DNA from: Marinobacter sp. BGYM27
GTDB lineage: Bacteria; Pseudomonadota; Gammaproteobacteria; Pseudomonadales; Oleiphilaceae
DNA length: 64,000 bases
NCBI GenBank assembly: GCA_025153445.1
Contig: JANZNS010000001.1
Coordinates: forward strand, 124,001-188,000
Direction: 5' to 3'
In this document: positions 53,015-62,515 of the stretch, in pieces
Position numbering within the stretch: position 1 is the stretch's first letter
Layout of the letters: each line of letters begins with the position of its first letter
Translations under genes and position numbers: made by a program
The notes under the pieces: model-generated
Database searches by the model: none
Told to the model about the DNA's origin: nothing
What the model saw: the letters and a program-made list of their open reading frames with translations, nothing else

Positions 53015-54079
53015 ATGGCTGAGCGCAAAATTATTCATCTGGATTGCGACTGTTTTTATGCCGCTGTTGAGATGCGGGATGATCCCTCGCTCCGTAAAGT
53101 GCCGCTGGCAGTTGGCGGCCAGGAAGGGCGGGGTGTCGTTACCACTTGCAACTATCTTGCTCGCGAGTATGGGATACGCTCGGCGATGCCAGGCGGCGAA
53201 GCGCGTCGTCTGTGCCCGGATCTCGTGACGGTGCCAGTTGATATGGCGCGCTACCGGGCGGTGTCCCGACAGGTAATGGATATTTTTCGGGATTTGACGG
53301 ATCGCCTTGAGCCTTTGTCGCTGGATGAGGCGTTTCTCGACGTTACCGGCATCGAGGAATTTCATGGCAGCGGGACCTTGATGGCCCGACACCTGCGTGA
53401 ACGGGTGCAGCGCGAAGTCGGGATTACCGTCTCGGCAGGCGTGGCGCCGAACAAGTTTCTGGCAAAGATCGCCAGTGACTGGGAAAAGCCCGATGGCCTG
53501 TTTGTGATCCGGCCGGATGATATTCCCGCATTTGTTCAGACCCTGGCCGTGGAGAAGCTGTTTGGTGTCGGCAAGGTCACCGCCGGCAAGTTGCACGACA
53601 TGGGCATCACGACCTGTGGTGATCTGCAAACCTTCAGCATGGACCAGTTGGTAGACCGGTTTGGTCGTCACGGGATGCGTCTTTTCCATATGGCGCGAGG
53701 GCATGATGACCGGCCGGTGGTGGTGACGCGCAATGCCAAGTCCGTCAGTGTGGAGCGCACATTTTCTCAGGACCTGCCCAATCGGGAAGCCTGCAACCGG
53801 GTAATGGATGATCTGCTACGGGATCTTGAAAAGCGGCTTTCCCGTCATGGTGAATCCAAGCCCATCCACAAGCTGTTCGTCAAAATCCGTTACAGCGATT
53901 TTTCGACCCATACTCTCGAGCGCATTCGCGATAACGTGCGATTGCCTGGTGTTGATGATTATGTGACGTTGCTGGATGAGCTCTACAAAGATGCCACGCG
54001 CCCGGTGCGGCTGTTGGGGCTCGGCGTGCGTTTCCGGGAGGAGTCAGCGCCGACCCGGCAACTGCGGCTGTTTGAGTAG
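53015..54079 (+). CDS. dinB: DNA polymerase IV
   Basis: Y-family translesion polymerase, about 354 residues. Catalytic blocks are [19 protein letters not shown] with the first acidic residues and [14 protein letters not shown] with the second pair. Helix-hairpin-helix [16 protein letters not shown] and the little-finger domain follow. I use the ATG at 53015 ([10 protein letters not shown]), matching the family. An ATG at 53000 is possible, and a GTG at 52979 is ruled out because it lies in the LexA box. The C-terminus does not show an obvious clamp motif beyond TRQLRLFE, which fits a beta-clamp-binding QLxLF end. Confidence 0.96.
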   Translation: MAERKIIHLDCDCFYAAVEMRDDPSLRKVPLAVGGQEGRGVVTTCNYLAREYGIRSAMPGGEARRLCPDLVTVPVDMARYRAVSRQVMDIFRDLTDRLEPLSLDEAFLDVTGIEEFHGSGTLMARHLRERVQREVGITVSAGVAPNKFLAKIASDWEKPDGLFVIRPDDIPAFVQTLAVEKLFGVGKVTAGKLHDMGITTCGDLQTFSMDQLVDRFGRHGMRLFHMARGHDDRPVVVTRNAKSVSVERTFSQDLPNREACNRVMDDLLRDLEKRLSRHGESKPIHKLFVKIRYSDFSTHTLERIRDNVRLPGVDDYVTLLDELYKDATRPVRLLGLGVRFREESAPTRQLRLFE

Positions 54080-54095
54080 AGGTATAAAAGGGGCG

Positions 54096-54662
54096 TCAGG
54101 CGAGTGCCAGCAATTTGAATGCTGGTAGGCCGCTTGCTGCCAGCGCGCCCATCGTTCCGCCAATGATGCCCCCGGCCAGCACGTCGCTGGGATAGTGCAG
54201 CCCGAGTACGACCCGTGAAATTGCCACGCTCAGAGTAAACGGCAGGATGGCCCAGGCCAGTTCCGGCAGGGTAAGCGCCAGCAAGGTATTAAAGCAGACC
54301 GCATGCAGGGTGTGACCGGAGGGGAAACTGTAGCGATCCAAAGGCGGTGTGGCGCAATTGATGACCGGGAATGAGATAAACGGTCGCTCTCTGACCAGGT
54401 TCCGCTTGAGTAGCTTGTAGGTGAGCGTGCAGATGAGACCTGTCGATGTCATTAATAATGCTAGCGCCAGCCCCGCTTCGGGGTGCAGCAGCGGCATCAG
54501 CAGAATCAGCGCATACCAGAACCAGCCGTCGCCCAGCCTGCTGGCAATCTTGAAGTAGGGTAGAACGAACCGGAACCGAAGGTAGCCATTAATCGTCTGG
54601 CAGATCATCAGCTCCTGCCGGTCCACGCGGTCAAAGAAGCGAGATGCTTTGCTTGCTGGCAT
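54096..54662 (-). CDS. PAP2-family membrane phosphatase
   Basis: 188 residues, about five membrane segments. The three acid-phosphatase motifs are intact: KRNLVRERP, PSGH in YSFPSGHTLHAVCF, and SRVVLGLHYPSDV. Family members remove phosphate from lipid phosphates such as phosphatidic acid or undecaprenyl pyrophosphate. A perfect AAGGAG sits seven bases before the ATG, which lies 32 bases inside the end of the glycosyltransferase gene, so the two form one unit. A role in the same glycolipid pathway is likely. Confidence 0.92.
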   Translation of the reverse strand: MPASKASRFFDRVDRQELMICQTINGYLRFRFVLPYFKIASRLGDGWFWYALILLMPLLHPEAGLALALLMTSTGLICTLTYKLLKRNLVRERPFISFPVINCATPPLDRYSFPSGHTLHAVCFNTLLALTLPELAWAILPFTLSVAISRVVLGLHYPSDVLAGGIIGGTMGALAASGLPAFKLLALA

Positions 54663-55836
54663 GGCGATTCTCCTTTTTGGGCAGACTGAAAATCAGTTGC
54701 TCGAACTGTTCTATAAGCCCCGGCCAGTGGATTTCCAGGGCATCCAGCCGGGCCTTGCTGCGCAGGTGGCTGACAAGCGAGGGCTGATCAGCAAGTCGCA
54801 GAACGGTTTCGATGAACCCGGGGTGATCATTCAGGGATACTTTCATCCCGTTTTCTTCATTGCGGATATGCTCGCTGGCGGCCCCGTCATCAAACGCTAC
54901 CACGGCAAGCCCGCTGGCCATCGCTTCGGTCACGACATTGCCAAAGGTTTCGGTTTTGCTCGGAAAAAGAAACAGATCGCCTGATGCAAAGTGGCGGGCA
55001 AGCGCTTCACCCTGTTGCATGCCACAGAACACATAGTCCGGATGTCGTTGCTGTAGCTTGCTTGTCAGTGGCCCGTCGCCGACCAGAATGAACTTGGCGC
55101 GGGGGTGGATATTTCTGAGTCGCTCAAAGGCTGTCACCGCAAGCTGAATGTTTTTCTCAGGTGCGATCCGGCCCACGTAGATTACAGCCAGATCACGATC
55201 ATCCAGTCCCCACCGCGCACGCAGGGTTTTGCTGCGCTTGCAGGGGCCAAACCGTTCGCAATCGACCCCTCGGCTCCAGACAGACACGTTGCTCATTCCC
55301 AGATCAACCAGCGTCTCCCTGCATTTGGACGTGGGGGCGAGGGTCAGGTGGCAGCGGTTATGAAACCAGCGCAGATACTGGACAATTGTTTTCTCCAGAA
55401 AACCGGCGCCATAGTGCCGGCTGTAGGCGTGAAACTGGGTGTGGAAGCCGGAACATACCGGAATCCCGAGCCTGCGGGCTGCATTAAGTGCGGCCAGCCC
55501 GAGAGGGCCTTCTGTTGCGATATAGACGGCATCCGGCATTTGCTTGTGCCAGATGGCGGCCAGTCGACGCGAGGATGCCAGCCCGAAGCGCAGCTCCGGA
55601 TAGCCGGGAATTGGCAGACCCGGAACGGTATGAAGCTGATTGGCCAGAGACTGGCCGTTTGGGGCTGCGGATAGCGAGTGGCTCGATTCGCTTTTTTGGC
55701 GAGGCCGGATAACGGAAATCGTGTGCCCGCGGGACCTCAGGCCAGTGCAGAGTCGGCTCAGGGTGTTGGCGACGCCGTTGATCTCGGGAGGAAAGGTTTC
55801 GGTAACCACCGAGATGTGATGTTGGCGCTGATTCAA
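54631..55836 (-). CDS. GT4-family glycosyltransferase
   Basis: About 401 residues, GT-B fold. The N-terminal donor/acceptor loop TETFPPEINGVANTLSRL is typical of the MgtA/SqdX/PimB-like branch, and GFHTQFHAYSRHYG also belongs to it. The C-terminal half has VIYVGRIAPEKNIQLAV, FILVGDGPL and the E(x7)E motif in SKTETFGNVVTEAMASG. The branch uses GDP-mannose or UDP-sugars to glycosylate lipids. I prefer a TTG start at 55836 with GGGGAG upstream; the GTG at 55860 has no ribosome site. It overlaps the PAP2 gene, which suggests glycolipid synthesis followed by dephosphorylation. Confidence 0.9.
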   Translation of the reverse strand: MNQRQHHISVVTETFPPEINGVANTLSRLCTGLRSRGHTISVIRPRQKSESSHSLSAAPNGQSLANQLHTVPGLPIPGYPELRFGLASSRRLAAIWHKQMPDAVYIATEGPLGLAALNAARRLGIPVCSGFHTQFHAYSRHYGAGFLEKTIVQYLRWFHNRCHLTLAPTSKCRETLVDLGMSNVSVWSRGVDCERFGPCKRSKTLRARWGLDDRDLAVIYVGRIAPEKNIQLAVTAFERLRNIHPRAKFILVGDGPLTSKLQQRHPDYVFCGMQQGEALARHFASGDLFLFPSKTETFGNVVTEAMASGLAVVAFDDGAASEHIRNEENGMKVSLNDHPGFIETVLRLADQPSLVSHLRSKARLDALEIHWPGLIEQFEQLIFSLPKKENRHASKQSISLL

Positions 55837-56066
55837 GTTGGCTCCCCGGAACACTGTCACTTGCGACTGGATGGATACCTCATAAGCCGTTAGGCTGACC
55901 TGCCGGTTCGCCCGTTCCTGCTGCTGTCGGCTTCATGTGTCGAGGGAATCCCGACGATTCCCGCTATGATTCTCAATATGGGATTTGCATATGACAGTGA
56001 CACGACAGCGCGGTGACAATCCCTTGAACAATGCGCCAGGCGCTCCGATGGAATGAGGACGAAGTA

Positions 56067-57104
56067 ATGCAAAAACGTAAGTTGGGTCGCACGGATATCG
56101 ATGTCAGCCTTATTTGCCTCGGCACCATGACCTGGGGGCAGCAGAACAGCGAGTCAGAAGCCTTCAGTCAGCTGGATTGCGCAACGTCGGCAGGGATCAA
56201 CTTTATTGATGCAGCCGAGATGTATCCGGTGCCGCCAAAGGCAGAGACGCAGGGGCTGACGGAAACTTACCTCGGCAACTGGCTGGCCAGAAGGGGCCGC
56301 CGTGATGATCTGGTGATTGCGTCAAAGGTCGCCGGCCCGGGCAATGGCCTGACCTATCTGCGCAATGGGCCGAGACTGACGCGGGAGCATATCCGGGACG
56401 CCGTCGAGAGCAGCCTGAAGCGTCTGCAAACCGATTATATTGATCTCTACCAGGTTCACTGGCCGGATCGGAGCACCAACTTCTTCGGTCAGCTGGGCTA
56501 TCGTCACAATGAAAACGAAGCCGCAACCCCGATTGAAGACACATTATCCGCTCTGGCGGAACTGGTAGAAGAGGGCAAGATTCGACACATCGGCCTGTCC
56601 AATGAGACTCCCTGGGGCACCATGCGTTATCTCCAGCTTGCCGAGGCGCGTGGCTGGCCGCGGATTGCCAGCATCCAGAATCCCTATAATCTGCTGAATC
56701 GATCATTTGAAGTCGGGCTGGCTGAGATAGCCCATCGCGAAGCGGTCGGCCTGCTGTCATATTCGCCGCTGGCATTTGGTGTATTGTCAGGCAAATATCT
56801 GGGAGGCAAACGGCCCGAAGGCGCCCGGATTACATTGTTCGAACGCTTCCAGCGATATAATTCCCAACGTGCGGATGACGCCACCCAGGCGTATGCAGAC
56901 CTTGCTGCGCAGAATGGATTGTCTTTGGCTCAGATGGCGCTGGCGTACATCAATAGCCGTGGCTTTGTGACCAGTAATATCATTGGCGCGACCTCCATAG
57001 CCCAACTTGAAGAAAATATCGGGTCGGCCGAAATTACCTTGTCGGACGACGTGCTCAAGGCGATTGAAACCTTGCACGGTGAGTTCACATATCCATGCCC
57101 ATAG
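56067..57104 (+). CDS. tas: Tas-like NADP(H)-dependent aldo/keto reductase
   Basis: 345 residues, equal to E. coli Tas. It begins RKLGRTDIDVSLICLGTMTWGQQNSE and contains catalytic Asp-Tyr (FIDAAEMYPVPPKAET), a conserved His (YQVHWPDR) and the NADPH site near FVTSNIIGATSIAQLEENI. The ATG at 56067 has GAGGAC upstream; the frame is open a further 36 bases without support. E. coli Tas can complement prephenate dehydrogenase mutants, but the real substrate is unknown. Single gene. Confidence 0.94.
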   Translation: MQKRKLGRTDIDVSLICLGTMTWGQQNSESEAFSQLDCATSAGINFIDAAEMYPVPPKAETQGLTETYLGNWLARRGRRDDLVIASKVAGPGNGLTYLRNGPRLTREHIRDAVESSLKRLQTDYIDLYQVHWPDRSTNFFGQLGYRHNENEAATPIEDTLSALAELVEEGKIRHIGLSNETPWGTMRYLQLAEARGWPRIASIQNPYNLLNRSFEVGLAEIAHREAVGLLSYSPLAFGVLSGKYLGGKRPEGARITLFERFQRYNSQRADDATQAYADLAAQNGLSLAQMALAYINSRGFVTSNIIGATSIAQLEENIGSAEITLSDDVLKAIETLHGEFTYPCP

Positions 57105-57169
57105 CGGCTCGGCACCGGGCGTAATGCGTCCGGTCGGTTAAATGTTCAAACAATAAAAGGCCATCCAAG

Positions 57170-58336
57170 GTGTTCGGTTCCCGTAACCCCGGCAGTTTTA
57201 CTGGCAAGCTTTTTTCTGCAGCGATCAACGCGGCGGAGCGGCGCCTGTATTCGGATCACTTCAACGTTTCCAATCGCTCGCCCTACGACGTCATATACGC
57301 CGACGGCATTATGAGCGTCCGTCACTATCACCCGTTGGAAGTGGATGAAATTACAGTCGGCACCGAACCCATGTCGGTTGCACCTGACCGGCATCCTGTG
57401 CCGCTGATTCTGGTGCCGCCGTTGGCCGCGACGTCGATGATCTTTGATCTGCTGCCCCAGCGATCGGTCGTGCGATATTTTCTGGCGCGGGGGTTTGATG
57501 TCTATCTGATCGATTGGGGAGAGGTGACTGCGGACCATAGTGATCTTTCACTGGAAACCTACGTGCTCGACTGGATGCCTGCTGCCCTGACTGCAGTCAG
57601 GGAGCGCAGCGGCCAGCAGGATGTGTCAGTTTTTGCGTACTGCATGGGGGGATTGCTGGCGTTGATGTACGCCGCAGTCAGCCAGGATCGTCATATTCGC
57701 AATATGGTAACGGTTGCCAGCCCTGTGGATATGCATCAGATGGGCATTGCGGGTGGCTTTTTGTCTGCGATTTACCGGCCGGCAAGGGTGGTGTCGGAAG
57801 TACTCAATTTTTCATTGATGGATTTACCGGCCCGCTATTTTCATGTGCCGGGGTGGTTTAACTCATTGGCGTTCAAGCTGACTAACCCGATCGGCAGTGC
57901 TGTCAGCTCGCTGGAATTGGCGATCAATATGTGGGATCGGGAGTATGTGAAGGTGCACAGCACCATGCAAAAGTGGTTTAACGAGATGGTGGATTACCCG
58001 GGTGAAACCATTAAGGGCATGGTGGTTCACATGGCGCTCAACAACAGCATGGCGCGGGGCAATTTCAAACTGGGTGGTTCGAATGCATCCTTTGATAACA
58101 TTCATTGCGCGATTCTGGCGTTTGCCGGTGACACGGACAGGATTGTAAGAATCCCGTCTGCCCATAAAGTGTTGGATATCGTCTCATCTGAAGACCGGGA
58201 ATTTTGTGTGGTACCGGGTGGTCACGCGGGGGTTTTTGCCGGTGCCAGCGCACCGGAGAATACCTGGCGGATCAGTGCTGACTGGCTGGATCAGCGCTCT
58301 GGCGAAAAACGTCAGGAGATCAAAGATAAGAACTGA
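57170..58336 (+). CDS. PhaC-like alpha/beta hydrolase with cysteine nucleophile
   Basis: 388 residues. The nucleophile elbow is AYCMGG, with Cys in place of Ser as in polyhydroxyalkanoate synthases (GxCxG). The Asp (FAGDTDRIV) and His (GGHAGVFAG) of the triad are placed as in PhaC, and DVYLIDWGEV also matches. The length suits class III PhaC, not the roughly 560-residue class I or II. No phaE, phaA, phaB or phasin gene is nearby, so polymer synthesis is not proven; it may be a stand-alone acyltransferase of the PhaC superfamily. The start is GTG at 57170. Confidence 0.8.
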   Translation: MFGSRNPGSFTGKLFSAAINAAERRLYSDHFNVSNRSPYDVIYADGIMSVRHYHPLEVDEITVGTEPMSVAPDRHPVPLILVPPLAATSMIFDLLPQRSVVRYFLARGFDVYLIDWGEVTADHSDLSLETYVLDWMPAALTAVRERSGQQDVSVFAYCMGGLLALMYAAVSQDRHIRNMVTVASPVDMHQMGIAGGFLSAIYRPARVVSEVLNFSLMDLPARYFHVPGWFNSLAFKLTNPIGSAVSSLELAINMWDREYVKVHSTMQKWFNEMVDYPGETIKGMVVHMALNNSMARGNFKLGGSNASFDNIHCAILAFAGDTDRIVRIPSAHKVLDIVSSEDREFCVVPGGHAGVFAGASAPENTWRISADWLDQRSGEKRQEIKDKN

Positions 58337-58487
58337 AACATAAGTTGACCGTTTATTGACAAAAAACATAGGCACTCTTGGCGGAAAGCCGGCAGAGTGC
58401 GGCCTGCTTCACATTCTTGCGATTTTCGGCTGATAGACTAACGTCTACCCAATGTGATTAATTTTTCGACGTTTTGAGTTTCCCGTT

Positions 58488-58805
58488 ATGGTCGTTCGTA
58501 TCTTCCTCATCCTGCTTGCGCTGAACTCGATCGCTTTTGTGGTCCGGGCGGATGCAGCTGAACATGTTGAGATCCGGTCAACTGAAGAAACGTCCGACCT
58601 GTATACGCTGCAGAATGCCATGTCCGGTGACTTTGAGCAGGATACCGCTGATACGCTCGCCGATGTGGGCTCGCGCTTGCTTCGCTGGCAACTGAGCGAA
58701 GACCAGGACGACAAAAGGCGCTATGCCTATGAAACTGTTCGTGCTGATCACGGTCTCGCGTTGATTGAAGATGGCGCATGCCTGAACCTGAAATGGGATT
58801 TTTGA
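58488..58805 (+). CDS. Small secreted protein of unknown function
   Basis: 105 residues with a clear signal peptide (VVRIFLILLALNSIAFVVRADA, shown in part; cleavage likely at ADA-AEH). The mature part is acidic (about 80 residues, many Glu and Asp, for example QLSEDQDDKRR) with one Cys near the end (GACLNLKWDF). No family recognised. The surrounding gaps (151 and 212 bases) are long, and no ribosome site stands out beyond a poor GTTTCC, so the start is uncertain. TTGACA occurs at about 58356 without a good -10. Confidence 0.55.
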   Translation: MVVRIFLILLALNSIAFVVRADAAEHVEIRSTEETSDLYTLQNAMSGDFEQDTADTLADVGSRLLRWQLSEDQDDKRRYAYETVRADHGLALIEDGACLNLKWDF

Positions 58806-59017
58806 TCCTGCCGCGTTTTGCCTGATTTCTCCGCGCCACCCTGCATTAACTGCCCTGTATCCCCTATAAAACCCCAGAATACCCGGCTCATCTACGGCAC
58901 CTTGCTGCAACCGTCATTGTTTTCCCGTTGTTCCGGTGACCGTCACATGTGATCATTTCCGGCCAGGTGATGCTGACTGATCCCGGATACCGGTCTTGAT
59001 TCAAGGAGTTCAATGCT

Positions 59018-61195
59018 ATGGCGAAGAGCCCGATTACGCTCTCCAAAACGGATGCCTGTATAGACGCAATCATTGCACGGGTGGGCCAGGATATAACCCT
59101 CGGTCTGCCTCTGGGGTTAGGTAAGCCGGTGCGGATCATCAACGCGCTCTATCGCCGGGCTCAGCAAGACCCCGGTCTGAATCTGCACATTGTGACGGCG
59201 CTCTCGCCCTTGGCACCGCAAGGTAAGGGGTCTCTTGAGCGACGTTTTATGGAGCCGTTTGCTGAGCGCGTGTTTGGGGATGTACCTGAGCTGAACTATG
59301 CGCGGGATGCCGTTAACGGAAAATTGCCGTCGAACGTCAAAGTTTCCGAATTCTTTTTTCAGGCGGGTGCCTATCTCAACAACCCTCTGCAACAGCAGCA
59401 TTATGTCTGCACCAATTACACTCATGCGGTCCGGGATCTGATGGCGCTGGGTGTCAATGTTGTCGCCCAGATGGTGGCGCCGGATCCTTCAGGTTCCGGT
59501 GAAACCTTCAGTCTCAGCTGCAACCCTGACCTGTCGCTGGATCTTGTCCCCAAACTGCAGGCACTGGAGGCTTCAGGGGTGCCGGTTGCTTTGGTGGGGG
59601 AGCTCAACCAGCAGCTACCTTACATGGGGAATGATGCCGTCGTACCGGCAACGGCGTTTGATATTCTGCTCCAATCGCCTGCAGATGATTACCCGTTGTT
59701 CCCGGTGCCATCGCAGCCTATTTCAGCCGCCGATCACTTGATCGGCTTTTACGCCAGTACATTGATCAGGGACGGCGGTACCCTTCAGGTGGGAATTGGC
59801 TCCCTGGGAGCCGCAGTGGTCAATTGCACCCTGTTGCGGCATCGGGCGAACCGCCAGTACAAAGCGGTGTTCGACCACTTGCAGGTAGCCGAGCGCTTTC
59901 CGGTAGTCACGGAATGGGGCGGGACCGAAGCGTTCAGCGAGGGGCTGTACGGCAGCAGTGAAATGATGGTGGATGGCTTCATTCATCTACTTAATGGCGG
60001 AGTGCTCAAGCGTCAGGTGTTCGCCGATGTCGACTTGCAGGAGTTGATCAATGCCGGGCGAATCGGGTCGGACGTCAGCATCGAAACGCTGGATGTATTG
60101 CGGGAGCAGGAGTTGATCGATTCTCCGCTGCGGGCGAGGGACATCCAGTGGCTCAAACAATACGGCATTCTCCGGTCTGACGTGCAGTTCAAGGGGGGGC
60201 GGCTGACCATTAATGATTATTCGCTGGACCCTGACCTGGACAAGGAAGACGCCCGCAGCGCTATATCGACAGTCGCTTTGGGTAAGCAGCTTACCGGTGG
60301 CGTGGTGTTGCACGGAGGCTTCTACATCGGCCCTGACAGTTTTTATGAGCAGTTGCGCAATCTGCCTCAAGAAGATGCCGCGCGTATCTGCATGACCAGT
60401 GTAAATTTTATCAATGATCTCTACGATCACCGTTTTGGTAATCAGCGCCTCAAAGCTGCCCAGCGAAAGGAAAGTCGTTTCATTAATTCGGCGATGATGT
60501 GCACGCTGGACGGTTCGATAGTCTCCGACGGTCTGGACGACGGGCGAGTCGTCAGCGGGGTAGGGGGGCAATACAATTTTGTCGCCATGGCCCATGAGTT
60601 GCCGCGGGCTCGCTCGATTATTGCGCTTCGCAGTACGCGCAAATCCGGGAAGGCGGCTGAGTCGAATATTATTTTCAGTTATGGGCACTGCACGATTCCG
60701 CGGCACCTGCGTGACGTGGTGATTACCGAGTATGGCATCGCCGATCTTCGCGGCAAGAGTGACCAGGAAGTGTATCTGGCGTTGATTCGCATTGCCGATG
60801 CACGCTTCCAGCCGGGGCTGCTGAAACAGGCGCAGAAAGCGGGTAAAGTGGCGGCCTCTTTCCGGTTGCCGGCACAATGGCAGCAGAATACGCCGGATAC
60901 TGTGCGCACCGCGCTGGCGTCTGCAGGCACTGCTGATGCCTTTGCTTCTTTTCCGTTTGGTTGTGATTTTACAGACGATGAGCTGGTGCTGGCGAAAGCC
61001 CTGAAAGGTCTCAAGGCCGCAACCAGCACGTGGCAAGGCAAACTGGCGACGGTGTGGAAGGCATTGCGAGAAGCGCCTGCTGATGCCGATCAGATCGCCT
61101 TGCTTGAGCGTATGTCGCTGGCAGACCCCGAGGGTTTACGGGAAAAACTGGACCAGCGGCTATTGGTTCATGCATTGCGGGGAAGCCGCACCTGA
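59018..61195 (+). CDS. Acetyl-CoA hydrolase/CoA-transferase family protein
   Basis: 725 residues, family I CoA-transferase-like. The N-terminal half has GLPLGLGKPVRIINALYRRA and LHIVTALSPLAP. The C-terminal half has FINDLYDHRFGNQRLKA, GVGGQYNFVAMA and VITEYGIADLRGKSDQE, the last being the block of acetyl-CoA hydrolase C-domains. It is longer than typical members (about 500-640), with extra sequence at the N-terminal end and around residues 330-430. The usual catalytic Glu of CoA transferases could not be assigned with certainty. AAGGAG precedes the ATG. It may act on acyl-CoA from fatty acid or acetate metabolism; the substrate is unknown. Confidence 0.85.
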   Translation: MAKSPITLSKTDACIDAIIARVGQDITLGLPLGLGKPVRIINALYRRAQQDPGLNLHIVTALSPLAPQGKGSLERRFMEPFAERVFGDVPELNYARDAVNGKLPSNVKVSEFFFQAGAYLNNPLQQQHYVCTNYTHAVRDLMALGVNVVAQMVAPDPSGSGETFSLSCNPDLSLDLVPKLQALEASGVPVALVGELNQQLPYMGNDAVVPATAFDILLQSPADDYPLFPVPSQPISAADHLIGFYASTLIRDGGTLQVGIGSLGAAVVNCTLLRHRANRQYKAVFDHLQVAERFPVVTEWGGTEAFSEGLYGSSEMMVDGFIHLLNGGVLKRQVFADVDLQELINAGRIGSDVSIETLDVLREQELIDSPLRARDIQWLKQYGILRSDVQFKGGRLTINDYSLDPDLDKEDARSAISTVALGKQLTGGVVLHGGFYIGPDSFYEQLRNLPQEDAARICMTSVNFINDLYDHRFGNQRLKAAQRKESRFINSAMMCTLDGSIVSDGLDDGRVVSGVGGQYNFVAMAHELPRARSIIALRSTRKSGKAAESNIIFSYGHCTIPRHLRDVVITEYGIADLRGKSDQEVYLALIRIADARFQPGLLKQAQKAGKVAASFRLPAQWQQNTPDTVRTALASAGTADAFASFPFGCDFTDDELVLAKALKGLKAATSTWQGKLATVWKALREAPADADQIALLERMSLADPEGLREKLDQRLLVHALRGSRT

Positions 61196-61233
61196 AGACT
61201 GCCGCATCAACACATTAGAACAGGTTTGATTAC

Positions 61234-61695
61234 ATGGAACGCTCATCGGTTTACACCGTACATTACCGCCTCAAAAATCGTGCAGGAGAGGTCGTTGACG
61301 CGTCCGATGGCGGCGAGCCGCTGTGCTTTCTCCAGGGCGCGGGCAACGTGATTCAGGGGATTGAAGAAGCGGTCAGGAATCGTGGAATCGGCGATTGCCT
61401 CGAAGTGACTGTGCCGGCGGAGATGGCCTACGGCGAACCGGACCCTGCATTGATCCGCAAAGTGCCCCGATCGGCATTTGCCGAGGTGGAAGACCTCAAG
61501 CCGGGCATGAAATTCCAGACCAACAGTGGCGATGAAGCACAGGTTGTGCAGGTCGTTTCGATTGATGGCAACCTGGTCAAAGTGGATGCCAACCACCCGC
61601 TGGCAGGGTTTACCCTGTACTTTGATCTGGAGATTGTCGATAAGCGTCCAGCAACCGATGACGAGATTGCCGAAGGCCGCCCGCTGCAAATCTGA
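61234..61695 (+). CDS. FKBP-type peptidyl-prolyl isomerase (SlyD/SlpA-like)
   Basis: 153 residues. The FKBP core is split by an insert-in-flap as in SlyD: VHYRLKNRAGEVVDASDGGEP, LQGAGNVIQGIEEAV, AEMAYGEPDPALIRKVPRSAF, VKVDANHPLAGFTLYFDLEIV. It lacks the His/Cys-rich nickel-binding tail of E. coli SlyD. It acts as folding catalyst and chaperone in the cytoplasm. It begins 38 bases after the preceding stop and may be co-transcribed; it converges with olsA at a 4-base gap. Confidence 0.92.
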   Translation: MERSSVYTVHYRLKNRAGEVVDASDGGEPLCFLQGAGNVIQGIEEAVRNRGIGDCLEVTVPAEMAYGEPDPALIRKVPRSAFAEVEDLKPGMKFQTNSGDEAQVVQVVSIDGNLVKVDANHPLAGFTLYFDLEIVDKRPATDDEIAEGRPLQI

Positions 61696-61699
61696 CAGG

Positions 61700-62515
61700 T
61701 CAGGTGTCGCCCACATGAATGCCGGCAGGTTCGGCAGGCTTGCCTGACCGGTCATCTGCCGAACTATGAATTGCACTCAGGCCCTGTTGAATGGTCTGCT
61801 GGATTCCGCAGGTGACGCTGCTCAGGTCATCCTCTGTGCGAATCCTGACTGGGGCGTGCATCGTAACAATCACTTCAACTGCTGGCTCCCTGAGTAAGCG
61901 CAACAGGTGAGACTGGAAAATATCGTCGCCTATGAATGGGGCCAGGTGGTCGGGGTGGCCACTTCGGCGGTAGCCGATGCTGATTGGCTGAATGGGCACG
62001 CCTGCCTCCTGCGCAGCGCTCAGCAGCCTGCTATGAAATGGCAGCACTGTTATGCCAACGCTGGTGGTACCTTCCGGAAATACCAGTACCGACTGACCTG
62101 ACGCCAGCGTCTCAGCGATTGTGTCGCGTGTCATACGGGCCTGTCCTCCGCCCCTGCGGATAAACAGGGTGCCGGCCTGCGCGGCAAGCCAACCGATGAC
62201 GGGCCAGTTTCTGACTTCGATTTTGGACAGAAAGCGCAATTTCACCACGCCACCCAGAATGGGGATATCCGACCAGGAGATATGGTTGCTGACCAGCAAC
62301 ACAGGGCCTTGCTCCACACGACCCTGTTGATGCACCCGGAATCCAAGGCAGTGCGCGGCTGTTGCGAAGCAGAAGCGGGCGAAGGGCGTTCGGTCGATAT
62401 CCCGTCGGATCAACCACTCGGTAATCGAGACTGCACCGGCGATCAAGCTGCAGATCGACAAGGCAAATCCGAAAAGTGCCAGGCGGCTGATAAGACGGCA
62501 TTGACGCATTAGCAT
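61700..62515 (-). CDS. olsA: Lyso-lipid O-acyltransferase of ornithine-lipid synthesis (PlsC family)
   Basis: 271 residues. The HX4D motif is in VSNHISWSDIP, and further PlsC blocks are FIRRGG, VLVFPEGTTSVG and VPIQPISIGY. A hydrophobic segment near the N-terminus anchors it in the membrane. It overlaps the end of olsB by seven bases. With OlsB next to it, the second acylation of lyso-ornithine lipid is the best call; a PlsC acting on lysophosphatidate is the alternative. P. aeruginosa has the same olsB-olsA order. Confidence 0.85.
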   Translation of the reverse strand: MLMRQCRLISRLALFGFALSICSLIAGAVSITEWLIRRDIDRTPFARFCFATAAHCLGFRVHQQGRVEQGPVLLVSNHISWSDIPILGGVVKLRFLSKIEVRNWPVIGWLAAQAGTLFIRRGGGQARMTRDTIAETLASGQSVLVFPEGTTSVGITVLPFHSRLLSAAQEAGVPIQPISIGYRRSGHPDHLAPFIGDDIFQSHLLRLLREPAVEVIVTMHAPVRIRTEDDLSSVTCGIQQTIQQGLSAIHSSADDRSGKPAEPAGIHVGDT

